Source of the DNA: Gammaproteobacteria bacterium
GTDB taxonomy: Bacteria; Pseudomonadota; Gammaproteobacteria; Pseudomonadales; Pseudomonadaceae
Length of the DNA: 64,000 bases
Assembly: GCA_012728315.1 (NCBI GenBank)
Contig: JAAYFI010000065.1
Coordinates: 62,001 to 126,000, forward strand
Reading direction: 5' to 3'
The notes beneath the pieces are model-generated. The model was not told the origin of the DNA, made no database searches, and worked only from the letters and a program-made list of their open reading frames with translations. The position numbers were made by a program, and so were the translations under genes. This document shows, one piece after another, positions 41,770 to 51,176 of this stretch. The stretch's first letter is position 1; each line of letters opens with the position of its first letter.

Positions 41770-41870
41770 ATAATAAAACGGGTTAAGCCTCCACATATCC
41801 CGACTTTCAACCCGAAGGCACCCAGAAACTCGTGTCGATATGTGTGTGGATTTTAATGCTCACTCGAACA
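41770..41870 (-). ncRNA. rpsB 5' leader (t44-like regulatory RNA)
   Basis: The leftward leader contains GGGATATGTGGAGGCTTAAC followed by CC (motif at 41780-41801). It closely resembles the conserved GGGAT-x-TGTGGAGGC-x-TAACCC element of enterobacterial rpsB leaders (t44 RNA), which mediates S2 feedback. The GGG and CCC ends can pair. The boundaries are approximate. Confidence 0.6.
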
Positions 41871-42006
41871 ACTCAAGTGGAGCGGCGCGTTTTATATCAT
41901 ATCTAGCGCCAATAGCCAAATTAAAAGTTACCGGCAGCGCCCTAACACCGCACCCCAGTACTGGCAAGTCTCGCATATCAACTGCGCTTGCTTTACTATA
42001 AACCCC

Positions 42007-43374
42007 ATGTATATAGATCCATTTCAACGCTTAGGCCTTGATCGTGAAGTACTGACTGTTAGCCAGCTGAATCAGCGCGCACGCTTGCTGCTCGAAGATG
42101 TTTTTCCACAGGTTTGGGTTGAAGGAGAGCTGTCCAACATCGCCAAACCCGCTTCGGGTCATGTCTACTTCACTTTAAAAGACCGTAACGCCCAAGTCCG
42201 TTGTGCACTCTTCCGCCAGCAAGCCAGCCGGGTTCGAGAGCTGTTGCGCGATGGCCTACAGGTGCGTGTACGCGGTCGCGTGTCGTTATATGAAGGTCGC
42301 GGCGACTACCAAATGATCCTCGATAGCGTTGAGGCTGCCGGTGACGGCGCGTTACGCCTAGCATTTGAGGCGCTGAAAGCGACATTGCAAGCGCAAGGCT
42401 TATTTGCCCAAGAGCGTAAGCAGGCTTTGCCCAAATACCCACAACGCATCGGCATTATCACCTCGCCCACAGGTGCAGTGTTGCATGATATTGTCAGCGT
42501 TTTTGCGCGGCGCGCACCGCATGTGCAGCTCACGCTCATTCCCACCGCAGTGCAAGGCCGCGAAGCCACAGGGCAAATTGTCAATGCCATTACGCTGGCT
42601 GATCGCGCGCACTATGATGCACTTATTTTGGCCCGTGGCGGTGGCTCATTGGAAGACTTATGGTGCTTTAACGAAGAAGCCGTAGCCCGCGCGGTGGCGG
42701 ACTGCCGAACCCCTATTGTTAGCGCCATTGGTCATGAAACAGATGTATCCATGAGCGACTTTGTTGCGGATGTACGCGCACCTACGCCATCCGCTGCAGC
42801 GGAACTGCTTGCCCCTGATCGTGCTGAATTACTCGCACAGTTAAACAGCAGCGAACGCCAGCTCAATGTACGCTTAAATGCAATCATCACGCGCAAACGC
42901 ACACAACTGCAGCATTTACGGCAGCGTTTACGCCATCCTCGCGAGCGCTTGCAGCAGCATAATCAACGCTTAGATGACCTAAGCTTGCGCTTACAGCGCG
43001 CCATACAGAGTGTTTTGCAACAACGTCAGCAACGCTATGCTTATCAACAGGCACGCTTAACTGCACAGCACCCTAAAGATGCTTTGCCTCTTTTTCAGCA
43101 GCAGCTCAATGCCTTACAGCAGCGTTTGTTACGCGCCAACCAGCTCAACCTCAGCCTAGCTAAGCAGCGTTTGCACAACCTCTTGCAAACCTTGCATGTG
43201 GTCAGCCCGCTGGCGACTCTGGAGCGCGGCTACAGTATCCTCAGCAGCGCAGATCAACAGCAAGTCATCAGCAGTATTCACCATGTACAGCCTGAACAAA
43301 CAGTGCAGGCGCGCGTCGCTGACGGCCATTTAACTTTGCAAGTGCGCGCCATAACCCCAAATTCCGATCAATAA
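42007..43374 (+). CDS. xseA: Exodeoxyribonuclease VII large subunit
   Basis: XseA with XseB degrades single-stranded DNA. The 455-residue protein has an N-terminal OB fold (about 15-110) with VWVEGELSNIAKPASGHVYFTLKD, a catalytic region with ILARGGGSLEDLWCFNEE and HETDVSMSDFVADVRAPTPSAAAE, and a long coiled coil (about 280-400). xseB is not adjacent. Confidence 0.97.
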   Translation: MYIDPFQRLGLDREVLTVSQLNQRARLLLEDVFPQVWVEGELSNIAKPASGHVYFTLKDRNAQVRCALFRQQASRVRELLRDGLQVRVRGRVSLYEGRGDYQMILDSVEAAGDGALRLAFEALKATLQAQGLFAQERKQALPKYPQRIGIITSPTGAVLHDIVSVFARRAPHVQLTLIPTAVQGREATGQIVNAITLADRAHYDALILARGGGSLEDLWCFNEEAVARAVADCRTPIVSAIGHETDVSMSDFVADVRAPTPSAAAELLAPDRAELLAQLNSSERQLNVRLNAIITRKRTQLQHLRQRLRHPRERLQQHNQRLDDLSLRLQRAIQSVLQQRQQRYAYQQARLTAQHPKDALPLFQQQLNALQQRLLRANQLNLSLAKQRLHNLLQTLHVVSPLATLERGYSILSSADQQQVISSIHHVQPEQTVQARVADGHLTLQVRAITPNSDQ

Positions 43375-43441
43375 TTCACCACAAGCCAGCGACTGCCCAG
43401 CCTGCGCGGGCGTTGTTGTTTGGCCGATCAAGGAGCACAGT

Positions 43442-44734
43442 ATGAAAACAAGCCCTGAAGGAAAACTCCAAGAGAGCATACAAGAAGGCGCCTTTTCTTG
43501 GTTAGATAAACTCAGCGAATACCCCCAATTAGAAACATTAACCGCGCTTGCCATTTTATTTACTGTGGCCGCGCTAGCCAATTGGCTGGTTAAATATATT
43601 TTGGTCGGCGGCTTCTATCGTTTTGTAAAACGTTTTGGCGGCGCAAATAATAACGACTTTGGCGTGGTGAAACGCCTATCTCATATTGTCCCTGCGCTCT
43701 TCATATCATCCAGTATTGGTTTGGTCCCCGGCCTTCCGGAAGCCGCGATTACTGTGGTCAGGAATGTCGCCAGCGGCTTTATTATCTTGACCATTGCCTT
43801 GGCCTTGGGCGCTATTTTACAAATCGTCAACATGCTCTATATGCGCCGCCGCGATGCCAATCTAAAGCCCATTAAAGGCTATTTGCAAATTGTTAAAATC
43901 ATCATTTATGGCATTGCGACGATACTTATCATCGCCACCTTAATTGACCGCTCGCCTCTAATCCTACTTTCAGGGTTAGGAGCTATGGCTGCGGTACTGA
44001 TGTTAATCTTTCAAGACACCCTACTGTCATTGGTTGCCAGCGTGCAAATCTCAACTGGCGATATGATTCGTGTGGGTGACTGGATTGAAATGCCGCAACT
44101 CAATGCCGATGGCGATGTGATTGATATTGCCCTGCACACGGTAAAAATTCAGAACTGGGATAAAACCATCACGACCATCCCAACTAAGCGTTTTATCAGT
44201 GATTCATTTAAAAACTGGCGCGGCATGCAAGAAAGCGGTGGCCGCCGGATTAAACGTAGCCTATTTATTGATCAACACAGCATTCACTTCCTGACTAAAG
44301 AAGAGCTAGAGCATGTTAAGCAATTCAGCTTACTTGATGGTTATTTCGATAATAAAATCAATGAGCTCAACGTCTGGAATGAACGCCATGTTAAGTCCAG
44401 CTCCGGCACCACCTTAGACTCACGCAAACTCACCAATATAGGCACCTTCCGCGCCTATATTGAGCGCTATCTGCGCAACAACCCAGGGATTCACCAGCAG
44501 GGAATGACTTTAATGGTGCGCCAGCTTAGCCCCACCCCTGAAGGCTTGCCCATTGAGATTTACTGCTTTACCAACACCACCGCTTGGACCGAATACGAAG
44601 CCATTCAGTCGGATATTTTCGACCATTTACTGGCGATCGCACCGGAGTTTAATCTGCGGGTTTACCAAGCGCCCAGCGGTCATGATATGCGCGCACTGGG
44701 CCTCTCAACACAGCAATCGCTGTCAAAACAATAA
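43442..44734 (+). CDS. MscS-type mechanosensitive channel (YbdG-like)
   Basis: An inner-membrane channel of 430 residues with about five N-terminal hydrophobic segments. The pore helix and upper beta domain are MscS-like (ALGAILQIVN, then LSGLGAMAAVLMLIFQDTLLSLVASVQI and GDWIEMP). An insertion around the IKNWRGMQESGGRRIKRSLFID region is typical of YbdG/MscM homologues, which protect against mild osmotic downshock. It stands alone between xseA and the pil genes. Confidence 0.88.
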   Translation: MKTSPEGKLQESIQEGAFSWLDKLSEYPQLETLTALAILFTVAALANWLVKYILVGGFYRFVKRFGGANNNDFGVVKRLSHIVPALFISSSIGLVPGLPEAAITVVRNVASGFIILTIALALGAILQIVNMLYMRRRDANLKPIKGYLQIVKIIIYGIATILIIATLIDRSPLILLSGLGAMAAVLMLIFQDTLLSLVASVQISTGDMIRVGDWIEMPQLNADGDVIDIALHTVKIQNWDKTITTIPTKRFISDSFKNWRGMQESGGRRIKRSLFIDQHSIHFLTKEELEHVKQFSLLDGYFDNKINELNVWNERHVKSSSGTTLDSRKLTNIGTFRAYIERYLRNNPGIHQQGMTLMVRQLSPTPEGLPIEIYCFTNTTAWTEYEAIQSDIFDHLLAIAPEFNLRVYQAPSGHDMRALGLSTQQSLSKQ

Positions 44735-44832
44735 TTGCCTGAAACAACGCGCCAAGGACGGCACGACAGCAACAAAAACAGGTACACTTAGCGCAATTAA
44801 TGCGCGACTTGCGTGCTCATAGGAGTTACAGG

Positions 44833-45063
44833 ATGGGTTTACCACGATTGATCCTAATTGCCATTATTATTGGCGGCGGGATTTGGCTATGGCGTCGCTT
44901 GAACAGCCGCCCACTTTCTTCCAAACATCCAGCGCAAACACAAACCATGGTGCGCTGTGCTAACTGCCATGTGCACTTACCACAAGATCGTGCAGTTTTT
45001 AAACAGCCACACTGGTACTGCAACTCAGAGCACCTGCAACAAGGGCCGAAAACCCGTGACTAA
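44833..45063 (+). CDS. PP0621-family small membrane protein
   Basis: A 76-residue protein with one N-terminal membrane helix (LPRLILIAIIIGGGIWLWRR) and a cytoplasmic or periplasmic zinc-finger-like tail with CANCHVHLP and a late YCNSEH, giving CxxC plus C and H ligands. This is the PP0621 family found before pilS in Pseudomonas; its function is unknown. ATG at 44833 is preceded by AGGAG. The pilS start overlaps its last codons. Confidence 0.85.
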   Translation: MGLPRLILIAIIIGGGIWLWRRLNSRPLSSKHPAQTQTMVRCANCHVHLPQDRAVFKQPHWYCNSEHLQQGPKTRD

Positions 45064-46651
45064 AGATCATCTTGCTGTCTCAGGACATCAAGGTCAGCGA
45101 ATCCTGCGCCTCTACCATCTGTATCGTCTACTGATTGGCTTTGCGTTAGTACTCTTGATCTCCAGTAATTTGGACGGTCATTTACTCGATATCACTCACG
45201 CCCAACTGTTTCACTACAGCAGCTGGACCTATTTAATTGTCAATATTATCGCGACAGCGAGCATGCATCGCACCGATCGCCTGCTACCTATATTCGCCTT
45301 AGCATTATTTGATGTGACACAACTGAGCTTACTGTTCTATGCCGCCGGCGGCACACCCAGTGGCATTGGCAACCTTATAATTGTCGCTGTTGCGGTGGCC
45401 AATATTCTATTGCGTGGGCGCATTGGCCTTTTAATCGCTGCAGTGGCGGCCGCAGGCATCATTTATCTGACATTTTATTTAAGCATCTCTAATACAGCAG
45501 CCAGCAATCAATATATGCAAGCTGGCATTTTAGGCTCGCTCTGCTTTGCTGCTGCATTATTTGTGCAAGGTGTTAGCCGTCGCTTACGCGCCAGTGAACA
45601 CTTAGCAGAACAGCGCGCGGGCGATGTGGCAAATTTAGAAGAGCTCAATGCTGCGGTGATTCAGCGGATGCGTACCGGCATTCTTGTCTTGGATGCAGAG
45701 CACCGTGTGTTGCAAGCTAACCAAGCGGCCCTGACCATGCTCGGCTGTGAAAAACTACTGGGGCGCATCTTAAACCCACATGCGCCGGCGCTGATCAAAA
45801 GTTTAGAGCAGTGGTACAGCAATCCAGCGCTGCGCACAACGCCTATTGAACCCATAGTCAGCGCAGTTCAGTTGCAAGCCAGCTTTGTCAAACTACAACA
45901 CAATCACAGTTTACAAATTTTAATTTTCCTCGAAGACACCTCAGAGCTGAATCAACACGCCCAGCAACTTAAATTGGCCTCGCTCGGCCGCCTGACGGCA
46001 GGTATTGCTCACGAAATACGCAACCCCTTAGGTGCCATCAGCCATGCTGCACAGCTGCTGCATGAGTCCCCACACCTCGACACTGCAGACCTGCGCCTGA
46101 CTCAGATTATTCAAGACCAATCACGGCGCATGAACACAGTCATTGAAAACGTACTGCAGCTCTCTCGACAACGCCAAGCTGAGCCGCAGTTACTGGATTT
46201 AAAGTATTGGCTGCACCGTTTTGCCAGCGAGTTTCGCAGTAACAGTACACCCAATCGTTTACTGCATCTCAGCACCAAGGGACGGAGCTTACAAACCCGT
46301 ATGGATCCCCACCAGCTTGATCAAGTGCTCAGCAATTTGGTGGAAAACGGCATGCGTTATAGCAGCAAAAAACATGCGCTAAGCCAAGTCTGGCTACACT
46401 TATACCGCCACCCAAAAACTGATTTACCAACGCTTGAAATCCGGGATGATGGCCCAGGCATACCCATTGAGGATCAGCATCATATTTTTGAGCCATTCTT
46501 CACCACAGAGAACAAAGGCACGGGGCTGGGCTTGTACATCTCGCGCGAACTCTGTGAAAGTAATCAAGCACGCTTAGACTACGTCCCGCAGGACAATGGC
46601 GGCAGCTGCTTTAGAATCACCTTTGCACACCCGCATAAATTGAGCACCTAA
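45056..46651 (+). CDS. pilS: Type IV pilus sensor histidine kinase PilS
   Basis: PilS senses pilin levels in the membrane and phosphorylates PilR. The 531-residue protein has six N-terminal membrane helices (about 25-190), a PAS domain (about 205-310), the H box GIAHEIRNPLGAISHA, and ATPase motifs DDGPGIP and GTGLGLYISRELC. GTG at 45056 overlaps the PP0621 gene by 8 bp and gives the family N terminus; the longer open frame reads through that gene. Confidence 0.93.
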   Translation: MTKDHLAVSGHQGQRILRLYHLYRLLIGFALVLLISSNLDGHLLDITHAQLFHYSSWTYLIVNIIATASMHRTDRLLPIFALALFDVTQLSLLFYAAGGTPSGIGNLIIVAVAVANILLRGRIGLLIAAVAAAGIIYLTFYLSISNTAASNQYMQAGILGSLCFAAALFVQGVSRRLRASEHLAEQRAGDVANLEELNAAVIQRMRTGILVLDAEHRVLQANQAALTMLGCEKLLGRILNPHAPALIKSLEQWYSNPALRTTPIEPIVSAVQLQASFVKLQHNHSLQILIFLEDTSELNQHAQQLKLASLGRLTAGIAHEIRNPLGAISHAAQLLHESPHLDTADLRLTQIIQDQSRRMNTVIENVLQLSRQRQAEPQLLDLKYWLHRFASEFRSNSTPNRLLHLSTKGRSLQTRMDPHQLDQVLSNLVENGMRYSSKKHALSQVWLHLYRHPKTDLPTLEIRDDGPGIPIEDQHHIFEPFFTTENKGTGLGLYISRELCESNQARLDYVPQDNGGSCFRITFAHPHKLST

Positions 46652-46654
46652 ACT

Positions 46655-48088
46655 ATGAGTCGACAAACTGCCCTGATCATTGATGACGAACCGGATATTC
46701 GTGAGTTACTGGAGATCACGCTTGGTCGTATGAATCTACAGACTCGGAGCGCCTGCAATGCTAAAGAAGCCTATCAGTGGCTGGCCCGCGAACACTTTGA
46801 TCTGTGCTTAACTGACATGCGTCTGCCCGACGGTACCGGCTTAGATATCATTCGATTTGTACAAAAAAACCATAGCCAGACGCCTATTGCGATGATTACC
46901 GCTTATGGTTGTGTAGAAACGGCAACTGAAGCGCTTAAAGCCGGAGCTTTTGACTTTATTACCAAGCCCGTTGATTTAGTGCGCCTGCGTGAGCTGGTGA
47001 AGAGTGCATTATATTTACGCGAGCCTTATACCCCAGTGCAAATGACAGAAAGCCCGCTCTTGGGGCAGTCGCAACCTATGCAAAAACTGCGCAACCAAAT
47101 TGCTAAGCTGGCGCGCAGTCAAGCGCCTGTGTATATCAGCGGTGAATCGGGCAGCGGTAAAGAATTAGTGGCACGCCAAATTCATCTGCAAGGTGCGCGG
47201 GCTAAACACCCCTTTATCCCAGTGAACTGCGGCGCCATTCCTGCTGAGCTGATGGAAAGTGAATTTTTCGGTCATAAAAAAGGCAGCTTTACCGGCGCCA
47301 CTGATGATAAACCCGGGCTTTTTCAAGCCGCGCAGGGTGGCACCTTGTTTTTAGATGAGGTCGCGGATTTACCGCTCTCGATGCAGGTTAAGCTCTTGCG
47401 TGCTCTACAAGAAAAAGCAATTCGCCCGGTCGGCAGCCAACAAGAGCATCAGGTCGATGTGCGTATTCTAAGTGCTACCCATAAAGATCTTGCGCAAGAA
47501 GTCGCTGCGGAACGCTTTCGCCAAGACTTATATTACCGCCTGAATGTCATTGAGCTTGCAGTGCCGCCGCTACGCGAACGCATTGAAGATATTGAGCAAC
47601 TGAGCCTATCCATTTTAAAGCGTTTAAGCGGTGATGGACCTGCTGTGCGTTTGCATCCTGAGGCCTTATTTAAACTACAAAACCATGTTTTTTCTGGCAA
47701 TGTGCGCGAACTGGAAAATATTCTAGAGCGTGCCTACACCTTGGCCGAAGGGGAATTTATTCTCCCCAACGACTTGCACATCAGCCCGGTAAAAACACCC
47801 AGTACACCCGCACAGCAACCCGTACAGAGTGCAAGTGCTGGTGCTGGTGCTGGTGCTGGTGCTGGTGCTGGTGCTGGTGCACAGCACGTTAAGACAGCGG
47901 CCAACACTGCGGATCTGCACAGCCTTGAGCATATCGATAACTTAGAAGCCCACTTAGAAGACGTCGAGCGTACACTGATCACTCAAGCGCTGGAGGAAAC
48001 ACGCTGGAATCGCACCGCGGCAGCAGAACGCTTAGGTTTAAGCTTTCGTTCGCTGCGCTATCGTTTGAAAAAACTTGGCATTGATTAA
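46655..48088 (+). CDS. pilR: Sigma-54-dependent response regulator PilR
   Basis: PilR activates RpoN-dependent pilA. The 477-residue protein has a receiver domain (about 1-120; DD pair in IIDDEPD, phospho-Asp in LCLTDMRLP), an AAA+ domain (about 135-365; Walker A GESGSGKE, the sigma-54 contact loop GSFTGA, Walker B GGTLFLDE) and a C-terminal Fis-type HTH (about 435-477). The linker between the last two holds an (AG)7-A run encoded by a hexanucleotide repeat. It starts 3 bp after pilS. pilA is not in the window. Confidence 0.95.
   Translation: MSRQTALIIDDEPDIRELLEITLGRMNLQTRSACNAKEAYQWLAREHFDLCLTDMRLPDGTGLDIIRFVQKNHSQTPIAMITAYGCVETATEALKAGAFDFITKPVDLVRLRELVKSALYLREPYTPVQMTESPLLGQSQPMQKLRNQIAKLARSQAPVYISGESGSGKELVARQIHLQGARAKHPFIPVNCGAIPAELMESEFFGHKKGSFTGATDDKPGLFQAAQGGTLFLDEVADLPLSMQVKLLRALQEKAIRPVGSQQEHQVDVRILSATHKDLAQEVAAERFRQDLYYRLNVIELAVPPLRERIEDIEQLSLSILKRLSGDGPAVRLHPEALFKLQNHVFSGNVRELENILERAYTLAEGEFILPNDLHISPVKTPSTPAQQPVQSASAGAGAGAGAGAGAGAQHVKTAANTADLHSLEHIDNLEAHLEDVERTLITQALEETRWNRTAAAERLGLSFRSLRYRLKKLGID
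47835..47880 (+). repeat. Hexanucleotide tandem repeat in pilR (GTGCTG, 7.7 copies)
   Basis: Seven full copies of GTGCTG plus GTGC run without interruption. The unit keeps frame and encodes alternating Ala-Gly, so slippage would change linker length without a frameshift. Confidence 0.95.
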
Positions 48089-48164
48089 AAACAGCGCTGG
48101 ATCATAGCGCATACGCTCAGTATCAGCTCAGCGTTAATACTCGATTTATTATTTGGAGATCGGC

Positions 48165-48602
48165 ATGGCCGAACACGATTTTCGCTATACCCTGCTGAAC
48201 CCGCAACACACTTTAACCGAGTGCCGCGCACTGAGTCCCGGGCACTATCAAGTCACCGGCCAAGGCGGCTCTATTCAAGTGGGCGATGTGCTGATCGTCA
48301 GCCTTAAAGGCAGCCAATCCCTCAGCATGCGCTTACAGGTTGAGAAAGTACGCCACTTAATTAACCCGCCAGGACAATGGACTGCTGTGGCTCAAGGCCC
48401 TGTTTTTAAAGAATTGGCCATCCATACATGGCAAGTGCAGTGCGATGGCTGTGGTAGCTTGCTCAATTTAGAGTTTGCCGTGGATGCAAGCCTCGGAAAA
48501 ACCGCACAACAACCCGCTGCAGAACAGCGTTTACAAGAACTTGGCTGGGCGAATCGTCACGGTCGCCATTTATGTCGCGCCTGCCAGCAAGCTGAAGCTT
48601 AA
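48165..48602 (+). CDS. Conserved hypothetical protein with C-terminal zinc-ribbon
   Basis: A 145-residue protein that I cannot assign to a named family. Residues 1 to about 85 look like a small beta-rich domain (YQVTGQGGSIQVGDVLIVSLKG), followed by CDGCGS and, 45 residues later, LCRACQQ, together a likely four-Cys zinc site. There is no signal peptide or membrane segment. ATG at 48165 has GGAG upstream; an earlier in-frame ATG is weaker. It follows pilR by 76 bp and precedes the aminopeptidase; a link to either is unproven. Confidence 0.7.
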   Translation: MAEHDFRYTLLNPQHTLTECRALSPGHYQVTGQGGSIQVGDVLIVSLKGSQSLSMRLQVEKVRHLINPPGQWTAVAQGPVFKELAIHTWQVQCDGCGSLLNLEFAVDASLGKTAQQPAAEQRLQELGWANRHGRHLCRACQQAEA

Positions 48603-48725
48603 TCGCCTTACTTATTTAGATTTGCAACCATCCGCCGCTCGCGCACTCACAGGTTCCAGCCAGAGGTCGCGATGCTCAGCCAAGAATGCTAAGCTTTTGC
48701 GATTGATTTAATTGTCGGAGTTATC

Positions 48726-50030
48726 ATGCACAACACGCCCAGTCAGGGTTTATTGGATTTTTTACGACGCTCACCGAGCCCTTTTCATGCCACGCAAAGT
48801 ATCGCTCAGGCGTTAGAAGCAGCGGGCTATCAAGCCCTCAATGAGCGCGAGACATGGCAGCTTGATCAGCAAGGGCGTTATTATGTTACACGCAACGACT
48901 CTTCGATTATTGCCTTTCAATTGGGTGAAAACGATCCTGTGGAGCACGGCATCCGCTTGGTGGGTGCGCACACTGACAGCCCCTGCTTAAAAGTCAAACC
49001 ACAGCCTGAAATATCACGCCATGGTTACTGGCAATTGGGTGTTGAAGTCTATGGCGGCGTACTCCTTGCGCCATGGTTTGATCGTGATTTATCACTCGCT
49101 GGACGCGTTACTTTCAAGCATAACGAGCAACTGCAAAGCCGTTTAATCGACTTTAAACAGGCACTTGCCAGCATTCCAAGCCTTGCGATTCACCTCAACC
49201 GTGAAGCCAATAACGGCTGGGCCATCAATGCACAAACGGAGTTGCCACCGATTTTGGCACAATTACAGGGTGCAGAGCGTAAAGATTTTCGCGCGCTACT
49301 CGCTGAGCAACTGCAACGTGAGCATGGCCTCAGCGGTGCTGATATTTTGGATTATGAGCTGTGTTTCTATGACAGCCAACCTGCCGCGATGATCGGTCTT
49401 AATCACGACTTTATCGCCGGTGCGCGTCTCGATAATTTACTGTCCTGCTACGCAGGCTTACAAGCACTGCTCAACTGCGACCGACAGCACACACAGTTTT
49501 TGGTCTGCACTGATCACGAAGAAGTCGGTTCTAACTCATCCTGCGGTGCCGATGGGCCTTTTTTAGAACAGGTGCTGCGCCGCGTTTTATCTGCACGTAC
49601 TGCAGTTTCAGAAGAAGCCTTTGTGCGCTGCATTCAGCACTCATTGTTAATTTCTGCGGATAACGCCCACGGCATTCACCCCAACTACGCCGATAAGCAT
49701 GACGGCAATCACGGCCCACTGCTAAACCAGGGTCCGGTGATTAAAGTGAACGCTAACCAGCGCTACGCCACGACAAGCGAAACCTCCAGCTTCTTTAAAC
49801 TGTTATGTCAGCAAAAGGATATACCAGTGCAAAGCTTTGTCACCCGCAGCGACCTCGGTTGCGGCTCAACCATTGGCCCTATTACTGCAGGTCAGCTGGG
49901 TATTCAGACCATTGATATTGGCGTGCCCACCTTTGCCATGCACTCAATACGGGAACTGGCCGGCAGCAAAGACTTAGCCTATCTCATCACAGCTTTACAG
50001 GCTTTTTATAACAGCCAGCAGATGCCTTAA
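48726..50030 (+). CDS. apeB: M18-family aminopeptidase (ApeB)
   Basis: A cytoplasmic zinc aminopeptidase of 434 residues, homologous to eukaryotic aspartyl aminopeptidase. Metal-binding motifs are [29 protein letters not shown] and the C-terminal [10 protein letters not shown]. The length matches bacterial ApeB. GTCGGAG lies before the ATG. It stands alone, with a strong hairpin after the stop. Confidence 0.95.
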   Translation: MHNTPSQGLLDFLRRSPSPFHATQSIAQALEAAGYQALNERETWQLDQQGRYYVTRNDSSIIAFQLGENDPVEHGIRLVGAHTDSPCLKVKPQPEISRHGYWQLGVEVYGGVLLAPWFDRDLSLAGRVTFKHNEQLQSRLIDFKQALASIPSLAIHLNREANNGWAINAQTELPPILAQLQGAERKDFRALLAEQLQREHGLSGADILDYELCFYDSQPAAMIGLNHDFIAGARLDNLLSCYAGLQALLNCDRQHTQFLVCTDHEEVGSNSSCGADGPFLEQVLRRVLSARTAVSEEAFVRCIQHSLLISADNAHGIHPNYADKHDGNHGPLLNQGPVIKVNANQRYATTSETSSFFKLLCQQKDIPVQSFVTRSDLGCGSTIGPITAGQLGIQTIDIGVPTFAMHSIRELAGSKDLAYLITALQAFYNSQQMP

Positions 50031-50038
50031 ACCGTTAC

Positions 50039-50070
50039 TGCTGCGCATGCTCTAGCGTGCATGCGCAGCA
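50039..50070. terminator. Perfect hairpin between convergent apeB and DUF1513 gene
   Basis: A 12-bp stem TGCTGCGCATGC/GCATGCGCAGCA with an 8-nt loop. There is no long T tract, so termination efficiency is uncertain, but it sits exactly between the two stop codons. Confidence 0.6.
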
Positions 50071-50076
50071 GCCTCT

Positions 50077-51174
50077 TTAGACCAAGAGCGCGTGATTATC
50101 CCAAAGCCCTGCTGGCAGATTCAGCGCCTGCATACGGATGCTATCGCTATGGCAATCATAGGCACGGCAACGCCCTACTCCGGTGGTCACCACAAAGCCT
50201 TCTGTACTGGCGACAACACCTGCGCAGTCAGGAAAAGGCGCATCGAGGCGTAACTCGGCACTGTCTAAATCCCAGATAAACAGCCGCCCGCCACGTGGCG
50301 CAGTCATCGCCACCAAACGCAACTCATTATGAATGGCCACACTGGCGGCGTACTGCTGCATTTTACTGCGCTGGGCTTCAGCCACTGGAAATACTTGCAA
50401 GGCTTGCTGCGGACGCTTGATGGCGAGCAAATCAATGCGCTCAGTTAATGCGCCTTGATATTGCTGCACGGCAATCACAGTCCCGTCATCGGCCACGGCC
50501 AAATGACGAATGCTGTTCATCGTGTCAGCTAGAAACTCTTTGCTGAGGCATTCACCTTGAGTGTTCATCAGCACCAAACTGGGCTCCATAGCATCAAGAT
50601 TGAGCTCTTCACGACTGCCCGACTCGGTGCGAATCCCACCATTAGCCACCACCAAGGTTTCGCCATCAGGCATCCACAACAGCTGATGCGGCCCGACACC
50701 ATGGCTGGATAAATCGTCGACACGTTGTAAGCGTTGCGCAGTATCCAACTGCCAGACGCCAATCACTCCGCGCCCCGGCTCATCGGTATCATTTTCGGTG
50801 CTGTACAAGCGCTCACCACTGTGATCAAACACCGCATGCCCCTGAAAATGTCGATTGCTTGGGGTCACCACTGTTTGCACTAAGCGTCCCGTTTGCAGAT
50901 CAATTAAATAACTTTCAATCGACGGCCTACGCCCAGTAAACACCGCTAAGGGTAACGAAGGATGCACACAAATATCATGGCAACGCTCAGTGACTTGCGT
51001 AGCAAACAGCTGCTCACCGGCCAAGGTATAGCCCACCGCAAAATGCTCACCGCGCTGATTGTCACGCGCTGACAACAACACCGGCTGGCGACCCTGTGGC
51101 CACCAGCGCCAGCCCAACACAGCACTGCCAGCCACAGCGGCCAGACTGGCCGCTAAAAATGTACGACGCTGCAT
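50077..51174 (-). CDS. DUF1513 family protein, Tat-type signal
   Basis: A 365-residue protein with a twin-arginine-like signal (MQRRTFLAASLAAVAGSAVLG) and a repeated WD/beta-propeller-like body (DUF1513). It is the last gene of the four-gene iron-linked cluster; in Pseudomonas the same neighbours occur and are repressed by iron. The function is unknown. It starts 2 bp after the upstream imelysin gene, so they are coupled. Confidence 0.85.
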   Translation of the reverse strand: MQRRTFLAASLAAVAGSAVLGWRWWPQGRQPVLLSARDNQRGEHFAVGYTLAGEQLFATQVTERCHDICVHPSLPLAVFTGRRPSIESYLIDLQTGRLVQTVVTPSNRHFQGHAVFDHSGERLYSTENDTDEPGRGVIGVWQLDTAQRLQRVDDLSSHGVGPHQLLWMPDGETLVVANGGIRTESGSREELNLDAMEPSLVLMNTQGECLSKEFLADTMNSIRHLAVADDGTVIAVQQYQGALTERIDLLAIKRPQQALQVFPVAEAQRSKMQQYAASVAIHNELRLVAMTAPRGGRLFIWDLDSAELRLDAPFPDCAGVVASTEGFVVTTGVGRCRAYDCHSDSIRMQALNLPAGLWDNHALLV

Positions 51175-51176
51175 AC

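Noticed and set aside
47835..47880. Tandem repeat as a CRISPR-like array
   Set aside because: It is an uninterrupted 6-bp tract inside a coding region, without spacers.
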